Assembly: GCA_937129145.1 (NCBI GenBank)
Contig: CAKZMU010000066.1
Location: 1-64,000, forward strand
Length of the DNA stretch: 64,000 bases
Direction of reading: 5' to 3'
Origin: an uncultured Lacinutrix sp.
GTDB taxonomy: Bacteria > Bacteroidota > Bacteroidia > Flavobacteriales > Flavobacteriaceae
A program made the translations under genes and the position numbers. The notes under the pieces are model-generated. The model was given only the letters and a program-made list of their open reading frames with translations, made no database searches and had not been told where the DNA came from. Positions 18,087-27,021 of this stretch are shown here, piece by piece (the stretch's first letter is position 1; each line of letters starts with the position of its first letter).

Positions 18087-19628
18087 TTAGTTGGATGCTA
18101 CTTTCTTTGGTTTTATTTCTTCAAAAAAGAAATCGTCATTTGGTACATCAAAGTCGAAGCCTATGACTTTTAAATTGTTATCTGTATTAATTTTTATAGT
18201 ACCAAAACTGAACCATGCATGCGGATGGTCCCAATTGATTTTCCAGACATCGTAATGCCAATGCGTTAAGGTAGCAGATAATAATGGCGAATGTGAAAAT
18301 TGCAGTTTCAACTCGTTGTTTTTTTCTACAATGCTTATTTTTCCATAGATATCAGCGTAATATTCTCCAGTAAAATCTTTTGGTTGTACCGTTGGTTTGG
18401 TGTTTAATTTGCGGCTGTTGATTCTATCAGTAATACGTGTGTCGTTTTTGGCATTTCTATTGGTGTTGTTTAAGTAATCTGCTGACCAATCTTTATTGTT
18501 TTCAACACCTAAAAACTTATCCAGGGCGTAGTAAGTAGCAGCCATTATTGGACTTTTTGGTCCATTGGTTAATACCACAACGCCTAGGTTTTCGTCAGGA
18601 ATAAGCGTTACTGCTGTAATCATCCCATCGTAACCTCCAGTGTGCCCAACTTTCATGCGACCTTGATAATCGCTCAAGCCCCAACCTAAACCATAGGAAT
18701 TGAAATGCTGATTGAAGTTGTTTTTTCTTGTATGGTCTACATAATGGTTGTTGTGAGGTGTCCAAACCAAATTTCTTGTGGTTTTTGATAGTAAAGTATC
18801 TTTTTCATGGATGCCATTGTTCAAATTGAAAATCATCCATTTTGCAATATCAGATACGCTAGAAATAAGTCCTCCTGTAGCTGCAACATTGTCCCATTTT
18901 GCCCAAGGAATAGGATAATTCTTGTCATCTTTTCTAGCATGTGGAGTAGCGTAATTTCCTTTCTTTTCCAAATCATATACTGAGTAAATAGTACGATTCA
19001 TACCCAACGGATTGAGAATACGCTCTTGAACATTTTCTCCCCAACTTTTGCCAGTCACTTTTTCAATAATTTCACCTGCGGTGATAAACATTAGGTTTGA
19101 ATACCCATAGCCTGCTCTAAAATCGTACGCTTGTGGTACATATTTGATACGTTTGATGATATCTTCAGCAGGAAGGTCCGATTTATACCAAATATTATCA
19201 CCACTAAAAGTTCCTAAACCTACACGATGACTTAATAAATCCCGAATGGTCACATTGTTACTCACCCAAGTATCATACACCTCAAAATATGGTAAATGTT
19301 TTTTTACTTTATCATTCCAGTTGAGCTTGCCTTCTTGTACCAACATACCAATCATAGCTGAGGTAAATGCTTTAGAATTTGATGCAATGGCATATAATGT
19401 ATGTTCGTTTGGTTTTTGGTTGGAGCCAACTTCCATGGTGCCATAATTTCCAGTAAAAATGAGTTCACCATCTTTTACAATACCAATGGTAGTACTTGGA
19501 ATATCCCAATCTTTTACCATGTTTTCGTAATAGGTATCGAGAGCTTTTAAATCAACTTTTGTTTGTTGTGCTTGAATTGCAGAAGTAATAAAAATACCAA
19601 TTGCAATGAGGGAAAGAATACGTTTCAT
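18087..19628 (-). CDS. serine hydrolase, class C beta-lactamase family
   Basis: A 513-residue exported serine hydrolase. The signal peptide ends at about residue 20 (SAIQA). Catalytic motifs of the class C/DD-peptidase fold are present: S83-N-S-K86, the Tyr-Ser-Asn motif at about 176-178 (YGYSNLM) and the third-motif equivalent HTGGYDG near 330. A C-terminal DUF3471-like extension (about 415-513, FTGEYYADIYGKISI...) is common in Bacteroidota members. Such proteins are usually esterases or D-aminopeptidases, not true beta-lactamases. It heads the fucosidase-serine hydrolase-aminotransferase-dipeptidase run together with its upstream neighbour. Confidence 0.88.
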   Translation of the reverse strand: MKRILSLIAIGIFITSAIQAQQTKVDLKALDTYYENMVKDWDIPSTTIGIVKDGELIFTGNYGTMEVGSNQKPNEHTLYAIASNSKAFTSAMIGMLVQEGKLNWNDKVKKHLPYFEVYDTWVSNNVTIRDLLSHRVGLGTFSGDNIWYKSDLPAEDIIKRIKYVPQAYDFRAGYGYSNLMFITAGEIIEKVTGKSWGENVQERILNPLGMNRTIYSVYDLEKKGNYATPHARKDDKNYPIPWAKWDNVAATGGLISSVSDIAKWMIFNLNNGIHEKDTLLSKTTRNLVWTPHNNHYVDHTRKNNFNQHFNSYGLGWGLSDYQGRMKVGHTGGYDGMITAVTLIPDENLGVVVLTNGPKSPIMAATYYALDKFLGVENNKDWSADYLNNTNRNAKNDTRITDRINSRKLNTKPTVQPKDFTGEYYADIYGKISIVEKNNELKLQFSHSPLLSATLTHWHYDVWKINWDHPHAWFSFGTIKINTDNNLKVIGFDFDVPNDDFFFEEIKPKKVASN

Positions 19629-19667
19629 TAATTATTTAGTTATAGTTTTTATTTTAATTTCAATGGA

Positions 19668-21002
19668 TTAATTATCTTCAATGGCATGACCTTCTTCACG
19701 GTATAAATCTACTTTGCCATCTAAAAGTACTGCAATTACGGTAACATCTTCATCTTGTACGTGGTCTGGTACATCAATGTACAGCAAACCAGGAACATTA
19801 CTCCAATACTGTTTACCAACAACTTTATGTTCTAGTTTTGTGCCATTGCCAACGACCCAAATTCGGTTGACTTTATTTTTTAATCCTTTTATTAGCAGCG
19901 AGCCATTTGGGTTATTGTCAACATATAAGTACAAGATATTCCCTTCTTTGTTTAAGGCAGTGTAACCATTAAAATGCCCATAAGGAATTCCTGCACGAGT
20001 CCCATAAATGGCAGTTTTGTGTTTGTTGGTCCAACGACCTAAATCCTTTAGGGTTTTTACTTGTTCTTCGGGAATGGTACCATCAGGTTTTGGTGCGATA
20101 TCTAATAATAAATTTCCGCCCAAACTAATACAATCTACCAAAATCCTGATAATTTGATTGGAAGTTTTGTAAGCCGTATCGTTAGGTTGAAATCCCCAAG
20201 AATTATTCATGGTCATACATAATTCCCAAAACTCACTTTTAGGTTTTGCAACAGGAACACCTTGTTCTGGTGTGGCATAATCACCATAACCTTGCAATCT
20301 CGAATTAATTATGGTGCTTGGTGTTTTACTAAGAAGCAAGCTTCTAATGTCTTTAGCTTTCCATTTTTCGGCACTTTGTTCCCAATCACCATCAAACCAA
20401 TATAAATCTGGGTTGAATTGAGTGAGTTCTTCTAACTGACCAAAATTAAACTTTGTAAACCGCTCCCATTTTATGCTATCGTTTTCATAGCGTTTTTTAT
20501 CTCTGGTGAAATTTGGATAATCCTCGTGAGACCAATCTAATAAGGAATAATAAAGCCCTAATTTAAGTCCTTCGTTTCTAACAGCATCAGCAAAAGGTTT
20601 TATAAGGTCTCGTTTAGCTTTGGTTTTTTTAACGACGTTTAAATCGCCATATTTGGAATTCCACAAAGCCACACCATCGTGATGTTTGGTGGTAATTACT
20701 GTATATTTTGCGCCACTTTCTTTAATGAGTTTTGCCCAATGTTCAGGATTGTATTTTTTGGCAGTAAATCCTTTTAATTGCTTCATGTATTCGGTATATG
20801 GAATATAACCATTGTAGAAAGACCACGACTCGTCTATACCATTGACGCTATAAATTCCCCAATGAATAAAAATACCCAGTTTGGCATCTTTAAACCAAGC
20901 TAATCGTTCTTCTTTTGGAATTTCGGGAGTTTGAGAATAACTTAAAATTGAAAAGTTTATGCATACTATTAATGCAAATACTTTTATGTGTGAATAGTTC
21001 AT
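19668..21002 (-). CDS. alpha-L-fucosidase, GH29 family
   Basis: An exported glycoside hydrolase of about 444 residues that removes alpha-L-fucose from glycans. A signal peptide lies at the N-terminus (MNYSHIKVF...ILSYSQ). GH29 landmarks are WFKDAKLGIFIHWG, TTKHHDGVALW, GLYYSLLDWSH and the nucleophile motif LYWFDGDW. A C-terminal beta domain follows the barrel. The start at 21002 was chosen over an ATG ten codons upstream (21032) because the upstream one overlaps the preceding gene and spoils the signal peptide. No sulfatase or SusCD pair is nearby, so it is not part of an obvious polysaccharide utilisation locus. Confidence 0.9.
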   Translation of the reverse strand: MNYSHIKVFALIVCINFSILSYSQTPEIPKEERLAWFKDAKLGIFIHWGIYSVNGIDESWSFYNGYIPYTEYMKQLKGFTAKKYNPEHWAKLIKESGAKYTVITTKHHDGVALWNSKYGDLNVVKKTKAKRDLIKPFADAVRNEGLKLGLYYSLLDWSHEDYPNFTRDKKRYENDSIKWERFTKFNFGQLEELTQFNPDLYWFDGDWEQSAEKWKAKDIRSLLLSKTPSTIINSRLQGYGDYATPEQGVPVAKPKSEFWELCMTMNNSWGFQPNDTAYKTSNQIIRILVDCISLGGNLLLDIAPKPDGTIPEEQVKTLKDLGRWTNKHKTAIYGTRAGIPYGHFNGYTALNKEGNILYLYVDNNPNGSLLIKGLKNKVNRIWVVGNGTKLEHKVVGKQYWSNVPGLLYIDVPDHVQDEDVTVIAVLLDGKVDLYREEGHAIEDN

Positions 21003-21018
21003 ATTATGAATTAGCGTG

Positions 21019-21474
21019 TTAATCTTCAGCAACAGATGTCCCTTTTTCTACAAAATTTTTAAAATCAACCATATATTTTTTCGATTGTTTTTTAAAAGCT
21101 CCAGGCATTAAAAACGTCATGGCTCTCATCATAAACCCAGAGGGCTGAAACTCGCAATTAGACATCCATTTTGTATACCCTTCTGGTGTTTCTTCAAAGT
21201 GATTCTCTTGAACATTATGCATGCCTTTTGTGCTATAAGTGGCAAAAAATTCTTCAGGGAAGTTATTTTTTGTAATGGTTTCAATTAGTGCCATTTCTCT
21301 TTTACCCATTTTATAATTCAGCTGCATTTTTGCACCAACTTGCCCTGGAGTACCAGAAATATGCTCGCTAGACACAAGACCCTTTTGCCAATGCTTCATA
21401 TTATCTACATTGTCCATTTTTTTAACAACTTCGTCTCGGGGCTTTTCAATGGTAACTTCTACAGAATATTTCAT
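21019..21474 (-). CDS. SRPBCC (START/Bet v 1-like) family protein
   Basis: A 151-residue single-domain protein with the SRPBCC helix-grip pattern: MKYSVEVTIEKPRDEVV at the start, a mid-domain ETITKNNFPEEFFATYST and a C-terminal long helix (KKQSKKYMVDFKNFVEKG). Members bind small hydrophobic ligands; the ligand here cannot be named. It is the first gene of the minus-strand run that continues with the fucosidase, 16 nt away. Confidence 0.75.
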   Translation of the reverse strand: MKYSVEVTIEKPRDEVVKKMDNVDNMKHWQKGLVSSEHISGTPGQVGAKMQLNYKMGKREMALIETITKNNFPEEFFATYSTKGMHNVQENHFEETPEGYTKWMSNCEFQPSGFMMRAMTFLMPGAFKKQSKKYMVDFKNFVEKGTSVAED

Positions 21475-21633
21475 ATATAATTATTGTTTATGTTTTAAAG
21501 ATAGTCACATTTTCTATAAATAAAAATAATATGCTTGTGGCGTACTAATCCAAGTTGCGTATCGTTAAGGTATTACTTGTGTAATCTTTTAAATATATTA
21601 TTTTTGCTACAATTCAATAAAAGCCCATATCTT

Positions 21634-23577
21634 ATGAAATCATACATCATTTCAGCATGTGTTATTTTATTCTCAACTCTTTTTTGCACAGCGCAAAATA
21701 AAGACAATGACGTTCTATTTACGGTTGCAGACGAACCTGTTTTAGCGTCGGAATTTGTTCGAGTTTACAATAAAAACTTAAACTTGGTTCAAGATGAATC
21801 TCAAAAAGACGTTGACCAATATCTCTCATTATTTGTTAATTATAAATTGAAACTTGCCGAAGCGAAAGCTCTCGATTTTCATAAAAAACCTACCTACCTT
21901 CGTGAATTGGAAGGCTATAAAAAGCAGTTGACAAAAAACTACATGGTAGATAGTGAAGTAACTGATGCTCTTGTAAAAGAGGCTTACGAGCGACTTTTGT
22001 ACGACATCAATGCGAAGCATATTTTAATTAGGCTAGACCCTTCAAGAAAAGACACATTAGAGGTTTACAATAGATTATTAAAATTGAGAGAGCGTTTTAA
22101 AACCGAAGATTATAATGACCTAAAAAAAGAGCTACATAATGGCAATACCATTTTGGTAGAAGATTTAGGCTATTTTTCGGCATTTAAAATGGTGTACGAT
22201 TTTGAAACTGAAGCCTACAATACCAAAGTTGGAGACGTATCCATGCCTTTTAGAACACAATTTGGCTACCATATTGTAAAAGTGTTTGACAAACGACAAT
22301 CTAGAGGCGAGATTACCGCTGGACATATTATGATTGCTAAAAATCAAAAAGATACTGCCGAAAATCCTGAAACTAGAATACATGAAATTTACAAACTTAT
22401 AGAGCAAGGTCAAGAATTTGAATCGTTGGCAAAACAGTTTTCACAGGATAAAAGTTCTGCTAGCAAAGGTGGAAAGTTAGCACCTTTTACGAGCGGTCAA
22501 TTAAGCTCTATTGTTTTTGAAGATGTCGCTTTTAGCTTAACAGAAGACAACGCTATCTCAAAACCTTTTGAAACCGAATATGGTTGGCATATCGTAAAAA
22601 GATACAGCATTAAAACCATTGGGAGTTTTGAGGATATGCAATACGAGCTGGAAAATAAAGTAAGTAGGGATTCGCGCTCAAAGCTTATTACAACGTCTAT
22701 GCAAGATAAATTGCGCAAGCAATACAATGTAAGCGGTAATAATCCATCAAGAGATTATTTTGTGTCTATTTTGAATGACGATTTTTACAATAGAAAATGG
22801 CAGCTTCCAAGTGATTTAGATAAGGCTAAAATCATTTTAAAGATAGGAAGCAAACAATGGAGCAATAAAGATTTTGCTAGCGCTTTAAGGTCTCATCAAA
22901 AAGGAAATACTAAAGGAAAGTCGTTTGAAAATATAGTAGATGAAGCTTACGAAGCATTTGTAAACAGGTGCGTATTGATTTACCATGAAGAAAACCTAGA
23001 AAACGTAAATCAAGAGTTTGCTCAAATTTTAAACGAGTATAGAGAAGGCTTGCTATTGTTTGATTTAATGGAAACAAAAATTTGGAATGCCACAAAAGAA
23101 GATACTTTAGGTCTCGAAACGTATTTTAATAAAAACAAGCACAATTACAAGTGGAACTCTAAGGTAGAAGCAACAGTTGCCTCAGCATCAAAAAAAGAAG
23201 ATATTGAAGCGGTAAAAAGCATGCTTAAAAAAAATGAAACTGCCGAGAGCATTAAAGAAAAACTTAATACTAACAGCAAACAAAAAGTAATTTTCTCTTC
23301 TGGAACAATGGAAGCTGGTCACCAAGCATTACCAAATAATTTTGAGTTTAAAGAAGGCATGTCCAAAATTTATTCTCAAAACAATATGTTCTATGTTGTT
23401 AAGGTAAACAAACTAATTCCTGAATCTTTTAAAACACTAGAGGAAGCGCGAGGTATGGTTATGAACGACTACCAACAAGATGTAGAGAAAAACTGGGTAA
23501 ACGGCTTGAAAAACAAATACAAGGTCACTATCAATCAAGAGGTTTTAAGTAAAATAAAATCGCAAATTTATAATTAA
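21634..23577 (+). CDS. SurA-like periplasmic peptidyl-prolyl isomerase
   Basis: A periplasmic chaperone of about 647 residues with a signal peptide (MKSYIISACVILFSTLFCTAQ), a SurA-type N-terminal helical region and two parvulin (PpiC rotamase) domains beginning at AKHILIRLD and AGHIMIAKN, each ending in the GYHIVK or GWHIVK motif. A long C-terminal extension (about 360-647) is typical of Bacteroidota versions. The start at 21634 is chosen because it gives the signal peptide; an in-frame ATG 99 nt upstream would add a nonsense leader. It is first in a foldase operon with two more SurA-like genes and moxR. Its role is probably outer-membrane protein folding. Confidence 0.88.
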   Translation: MKSYIISACVILFSTLFCTAQNKDNDVLFTVADEPVLASEFVRVYNKNLNLVQDESQKDVDQYLSLFVNYKLKLAEAKALDFHKKPTYLRELEGYKKQLTKNYMVDSEVTDALVKEAYERLLYDINAKHILIRLDPSRKDTLEVYNRLLKLRERFKTEDYNDLKKELHNGNTILVEDLGYFSAFKMVYDFETEAYNTKVGDVSMPFRTQFGYHIVKVFDKRQSRGEITAGHIMIAKNQKDTAENPETRIHEIYKLIEQGQEFESLAKQFSQDKSSASKGGKLAPFTSGQLSSIVFEDVAFSLTEDNAISKPFETEYGWHIVKRYSIKTIGSFEDMQYELENKVSRDSRSKLITTSMQDKLRKQYNVSGNNPSRDYFVSILNDDFYNRKWQLPSDLDKAKIILKIGSKQWSNKDFASALRSHQKGNTKGKSFENIVDEAYEAFVNRCVLIYHEENLENVNQEFAQILNEYREGLLLFDLMETKIWNATKEDTLGLETYFNKNKHNYKWNSKVEATVASASKKEDIEAVKSMLKKNETAESIKEKLNTNSKQKVIFSSGTMEAGHQALPNNFEFKEGMSKIYSQNNMFYVVKVNKLIPESFKTLEEARGMVMNDYQQDVEKNWVNGLKNKYKVTINQEVLSKIKSQIYN

Positions 23578-24435
23578 TTGACTCTTAGAAAGTACATATC
23601 AATCTTATTAATTACAACAATAGTAGTTTCTTGTGATTTTTTTAAAACACCAGAAAGAGAAGACGTGGTTGCTAGAGTAAACGACTCTTATTTATATAAA
23701 ACCGATATAGAAAACCTTATAACCGAAACCACTTCAAAAGAAGATAGCACCATACGAGTTAACAATTATATTAATCATTGGGCGACGCAGCAATTGTTAA
23801 TGGATGGTGCGCGATTAAATTTATCGCAAGAAAAGCAAGAAGAATTTAATCAATTGGTAGAGCAATATAAAAACGACTTGTTTATAAAAGCCTATTTAGA
23901 AGCCCTTGTTAAACGAAGTATAGACACCACGGTTACCCAACAAGAAGCCCAAGATGTTTATAGCAGAAACCAAGAAACATTTAAATTAAATGAAGAGCTC
24001 ATTAAATTTAGATATATAAATGTTAATGAGAATATTGCAAATATAGACGATATTGAAACGCGTTTTAAACGATTTAACCAAGAAGATAAAGAGGTGTTAG
24101 ATTCAATTGCCATTCAGTTTAAATCCTACTCCTTAAACGATTCCATTTGGATTAGAGCAAACCAAGCATTGCTAAAAATTCCCGCTTTAAACGCAGAAAA
24201 TAAAAAAGAACTGTTAAAAAAATCTAATTTCTTACAACTCAAAGACTCATTAGGTTTATATTTGATGCATACAAACGACGTGTTGTTACGTAACGAAAAT
24301 GCACCCATTGAATTTGTAATGCCAACCATTAAGCAAATCGTTATAAACAAGCGTAAGTTGGAGTTTATAAAACAATTAGAAAGAGACATCACAAAAGATG
24401 CAATTAAAAACAAACAATTTGAAATTTTTAACTAA
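23578..24435 (+). CDS. SurA N-domain-like lipoprotein lacking PPIase domain
   Basis: A 285-residue lipoprotein. A TTG start immediately after the previous stop gives MTLRKYISILLITTIVVSC, with the lipidated Cys at 19. The body is helical and resembles the SurA N-terminal chaperone module (VARVNDSYLYKTDIENLI... at about 31-50), but no parvulin motif is present, so it should be a non-catalytic chaperone. It sits between two parvulin-containing homologues with no intergenic space, which supports translational coupling and a joint periplasmic role. Confidence 0.78.
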   Translation: MTLRKYISILLITTIVVSCDFFKTPEREDVVARVNDSYLYKTDIENLITETTSKEDSTIRVNNYINHWATQQLLMDGARLNLSQEKQEEFNQLVEQYKNDLFIKAYLEALVKRSIDTTVTQQEAQDVYSRNQETFKLNEELIKFRYINVNENIANIDDIETRFKRFNQEDKEVLDSIAIQFKSYSLNDSIWIRANQALLKIPALNAENKKELLKKSNFLQLKDSLGLYLMHTNDVLLRNENAPIEFVMPTIKQIVINKRKLEFIKQLERDITKDAIKNKQFEIFN

Positions 24436-25849
24436 AGTGAAATATTTTGTACTAAGCATACTAATGCTATCGTCATTCTCAACAATGGCACAAGAGATTA
24501 TTGAAGATAAGAAGGAGGAGAAAAAAGTTGAAAAAAATATAGACCCTTCAAAACGTATTAAACTAGATGGTGTAGCTGCTGTTATTGGTGACTATGTTGT
24601 CTTGGATTCCGATATTGATAAACGTATCGAGCAAGCAAGAGCTGCAGGTCAATCGTTGGAAGGTCAAACAAGATGTGAGATTTTCGGGTCTTTATTAGAA
24701 GAAAAACTATATATGCATCAATCTATTCAAGATAGTATAATTGTTGATGATGCCGAAGTTAGCTCGTATGTGGATCAGCAAATAAATGCTATGACTCAGC
24801 AAATAGGGGGTTTAGATAAGTTAATTGCTTTTTACAAGAAAGACTCTGAACAAGAGTTAAGAGACGAAATGTACACACTTAATAGAAACCAACGAATGGT
24901 GCAGTTAATGCAACAAAAAATAATGGAAGATATTGAGGTGACTCCAGAAGAAGTAAGGCAGTTTTACAATAGAGAGTTAAAAGAAGACCCACCACAATTT
25001 GGTACCGAATTAAAATTAGCACAAATAGTAGTCATACCAGAAACCAGTCCAGAGGAAGTACAAAAAGTTATCGATAGACTTAACGAATTCAAAACAGATG
25101 TGTTAGAAAACGGAGCAAGTTTTACCACAAAAGCGGTATTGTACTCTGAAGATGGAGGTTCAAAAAGTTCAGGAGGTAAATATACTTTAAATAGAAAGCG
25201 ACCTCAAATGGTAAAAGAGTTTAGAGAGGTAGCTTTTTCATTAGAAGAAGGTGAGATTTCTGAGCCTTTTAAAACCGATTATGGTTATCATATCCTTCAG
25301 TTAGAAAAAATTAGAGGACAAGAATATGATATTAGACACATTTTATTAAAACCTAAGCTAACAAACGCCGATATCGCCAAAGCAAAAGAAGAAATGGAAA
25401 ATGTTAGAGAGAAAATTATTTCTGGAGACATTTCGTTTGCCGATGCTGCTTTAGAGGTGAGTGATGAAGAAGAAACAAAATTTGAAGGAGGACAGTTAAT
25501 TAATCCTGAAACTAACGATTATGTGTTTCCGTTAACAAAAATAGACCCAGAACTATATGTACAAGTTCAAGACTTAAAAAACAACGAAGTAAGTACAGTT
25601 TATACTGATGGAGACCAATTTAACCAAGTGAAGTTTAAAATTCTAACTGTAACAGATAGAATTGACGAGCACGAAGCAGATTTTGCTAAAGATTATTTAA
25701 AAATTAAAGAACTGGCGCTTTATAATAAGCAACTTGAGATTATTGGGAAATGGCAAAAAGAGAAAATTAATGAGACGTATGTAAAAATTAATGGAGAGCA
25801 TCGTCAATGTGATTTTCAAGCTAATTGGTTAAAAAAAGAAGAAAAATAA
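24398..25849 (+). CDS. surA: SurA-like peptidyl-prolyl isomerase
   Basis: A periplasmic chaperone of up to 483 residues with two parvulin domains: the first begins near LKLAQIVVIPE and ends GYHILQLEK, the second begins YDIRHILLKPK. The SurA N-domain (VAAVIGDYVVLDSDIDKRI) is the best match in this operon to true SurA. The ATG at 24398 overlaps the previous gene by 38 nt; a GTG at 24437, two bases after that gene's stop, gives a cleaner signal peptide (MKYFVLSILMLSSFSTMAQ) and may be the real start. It is followed after three nt by moxR. Confidence 0.87.
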   Translation: MQLKTNNLKFLTKVKYFVLSILMLSSFSTMAQEIIEDKKEEKKVEKNIDPSKRIKLDGVAAVIGDYVVLDSDIDKRIEQARAAGQSLEGQTRCEIFGSLLEEKLYMHQSIQDSIIVDDAEVSSYVDQQINAMTQQIGGLDKLIAFYKKDSEQELRDEMYTLNRNQRMVQLMQQKIMEDIEVTPEEVRQFYNRELKEDPPQFGTELKLAQIVVIPETSPEEVQKVIDRLNEFKTDVLENGASFTTKAVLYSEDGGSKSSGGKYTLNRKRPQMVKEFREVAFSLEEGEISEPFKTDYGYHILQLEKIRGQEYDIRHILLKPKLTNADIAKAKEEMENVREKIISGDISFADAALEVSDEEETKFEGGQLINPETNDYVFPLTKIDPELYVQVQDLKNNEVSTVYTDGDQFNQVKFKILTVTDRIDEHEADFAKDYLKIKELALYNKQLEIIGKWQKEKINETYVKINGEHRQCDFQANWLKKEEK

Positions 25850-25852
25850 TTT

Positions 25853-26806
25853 ATGTCTGATGTCGCTGCTATTGAACAACTTGTAGTAAGATACAAGGAT
25901 TTAAAAAAAGAGATTGCCAAAGTTATTGTTGGTCAAGAAGAAGTTGTAAATCAAATACTTATTTCGGTATTTTCTGGAGGCCACTCTTTGTTAATTGGAG
26001 TTCCTGGTTTAGCCAAAACCTTAATGGTCAACACTATTGCTCAAGCATTAGGTTTAGACTTTAAGCGAATTCAATTCACACCAGATTTAATGCCAAGTGA
26101 TATTCTTGGTAGTGAAATACTTGATGAAGACCGCCATTTTAAATTCATAAAAGGGCCTATTTTTGCAAACATTATTCTAGCTGATGAGATTAATAGAACG
26201 CCACCAAAAACCCAAGCAGCACTTTTAGAAGCAATGCAAGAGCGTGCAGTAACAATTGCTGGACATCATTATAAATTGGATTTGCCATATTTTGTATTAG
26301 CAACGCAAAACCCTATTGAGCAAGAAGGAACGTATCCTTTACCAGAAGCACAATTAGATCGTTTTATGTTTGCCATTAATTTAAAATATCCTTCGTTTAA
26401 AGAAGAAGTACAAGTAGTAAAAGCTACAACTTCCGATGAAACAGCAACAGTAAACCCGCTTTTTACTGCTCAAGATATTATCGATTTTCAACATGTATTA
26501 CGTCGTATTCCAGTAGCAGATAATGTTATAGAGTATGCAGTAAAAATGGTTGGAAAAACACGACCAGATAGTGATTCAGCTTCAGACTTGGTAAAACAAT
26601 ATATAGATTGGGGAGCAGGCCCAAGAGCGTCTCAAAATTTAATTCTGGCAGCTAAAACACACGCTGCAATCAACGGAAAATTTTCTCCAGATATTGAAAA
26701 TGTGCAAGCAGTGGCAAACAGTATTCTTCGCCATAGAATTATTAAAAATTATAAAGCCGAAGCTGAAGGTATTACCGAAGAACAAATTATTAAAAGCCTG
26801 TTTTAA
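25853..26806 (+). CDS. MoxR-family AAA+ ATPase
   Basis: A 317-residue cytoplasmic AAA_3 ATPase. Walker A is GVPGLAKTL (about 48-56), Walker B is ILADEINR (about 113-120), the sensor 1 region is ATQNPIEQEGTYPLPEAQLDRF, and a C-terminal lid domain is present. MoxR ATPases act as chaperones that insert cofactors or mature extracytoplasmic protein complexes, usually with DUF58/VWA partners. None of those partners is next to it here; instead it closes the SurA-like operon and a terminator overlaps its stop codon. Confidence 0.92.
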   Translation: MSDVAAIEQLVVRYKDLKKEIAKVIVGQEEVVNQILISVFSGGHSLLIGVPGLAKTLMVNTIAQALGLDFKRIQFTPDLMPSDILGSEILDEDRHFKFIKGPIFANIILADEINRTPPKTQAALLEAMQERAVTIAGHHYKLDLPYFVLATQNPIEQEGTYPLPEAQLDRFMFAINLKYPSFKEEVQVVKATTSDETATVNPLFTAQDIIDFQHVLRRIPVADNVIEYAVKMVGKTRPDSDSASDLVKQYIDWGAGPRASQNLILAAKTHAAINGKFSPDIENVQAVANSILRHRIIKNYKAEAEGITEEQIIKSLF

Positions 26807-26817
26807 CAGGTTTTTTT
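26797..26817 (+). terminator. terminator of foldase-moxR operon
   Basis: CCTGTT and AACAGG form a short stem around the moxR stop codon and are followed by seven T residues. Confidence 0.7.
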
Positions 26818-26973
26818 ATTTCTACAAGGTTTTAATCATTGTTAATTTATTATTTTTTCAACATCAAAATTATTGATTTGATAAAATATTAATCAAAAAT
26901 CACATTTTCTTTGAATTATATTTAGTTTTTATTCAATTTCGTTGTACATATTTTAAAATATGCTAATATTTTG

Positions 26974-26981
26974 TACTTTTG
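26974..26981 (+). promoter_or_regulatory. -7 element of aconitase promoter
   Basis: TACTTTTG fits TAnnTTTG and lies 40 nt before the aconitase ATG, at the 3' end of a 215-nt AT-rich gap with no other feature seen. The -33 position is only TTTT. Confidence 0.5.
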
Positions 26982-27021
26982 CATAACAGTAAAATAGGTT
27001 AAGAATTAAAAATTTAAGTAT

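Noticed and set aside
18087..19628. Antibiotic-resistance beta-lactamase
   Set aside because: The fold and SxxK/YxN motifs are class C-like, but the long C-terminal extension and the setting with peptidases and a fucosidase point to a general serine hydrolase.
19668..21474. Polysaccharide utilisation locus around the fucosidase
   Set aside because: No SusC/SusD pair, sulfatase or hybrid two-component regulator lies nearby.
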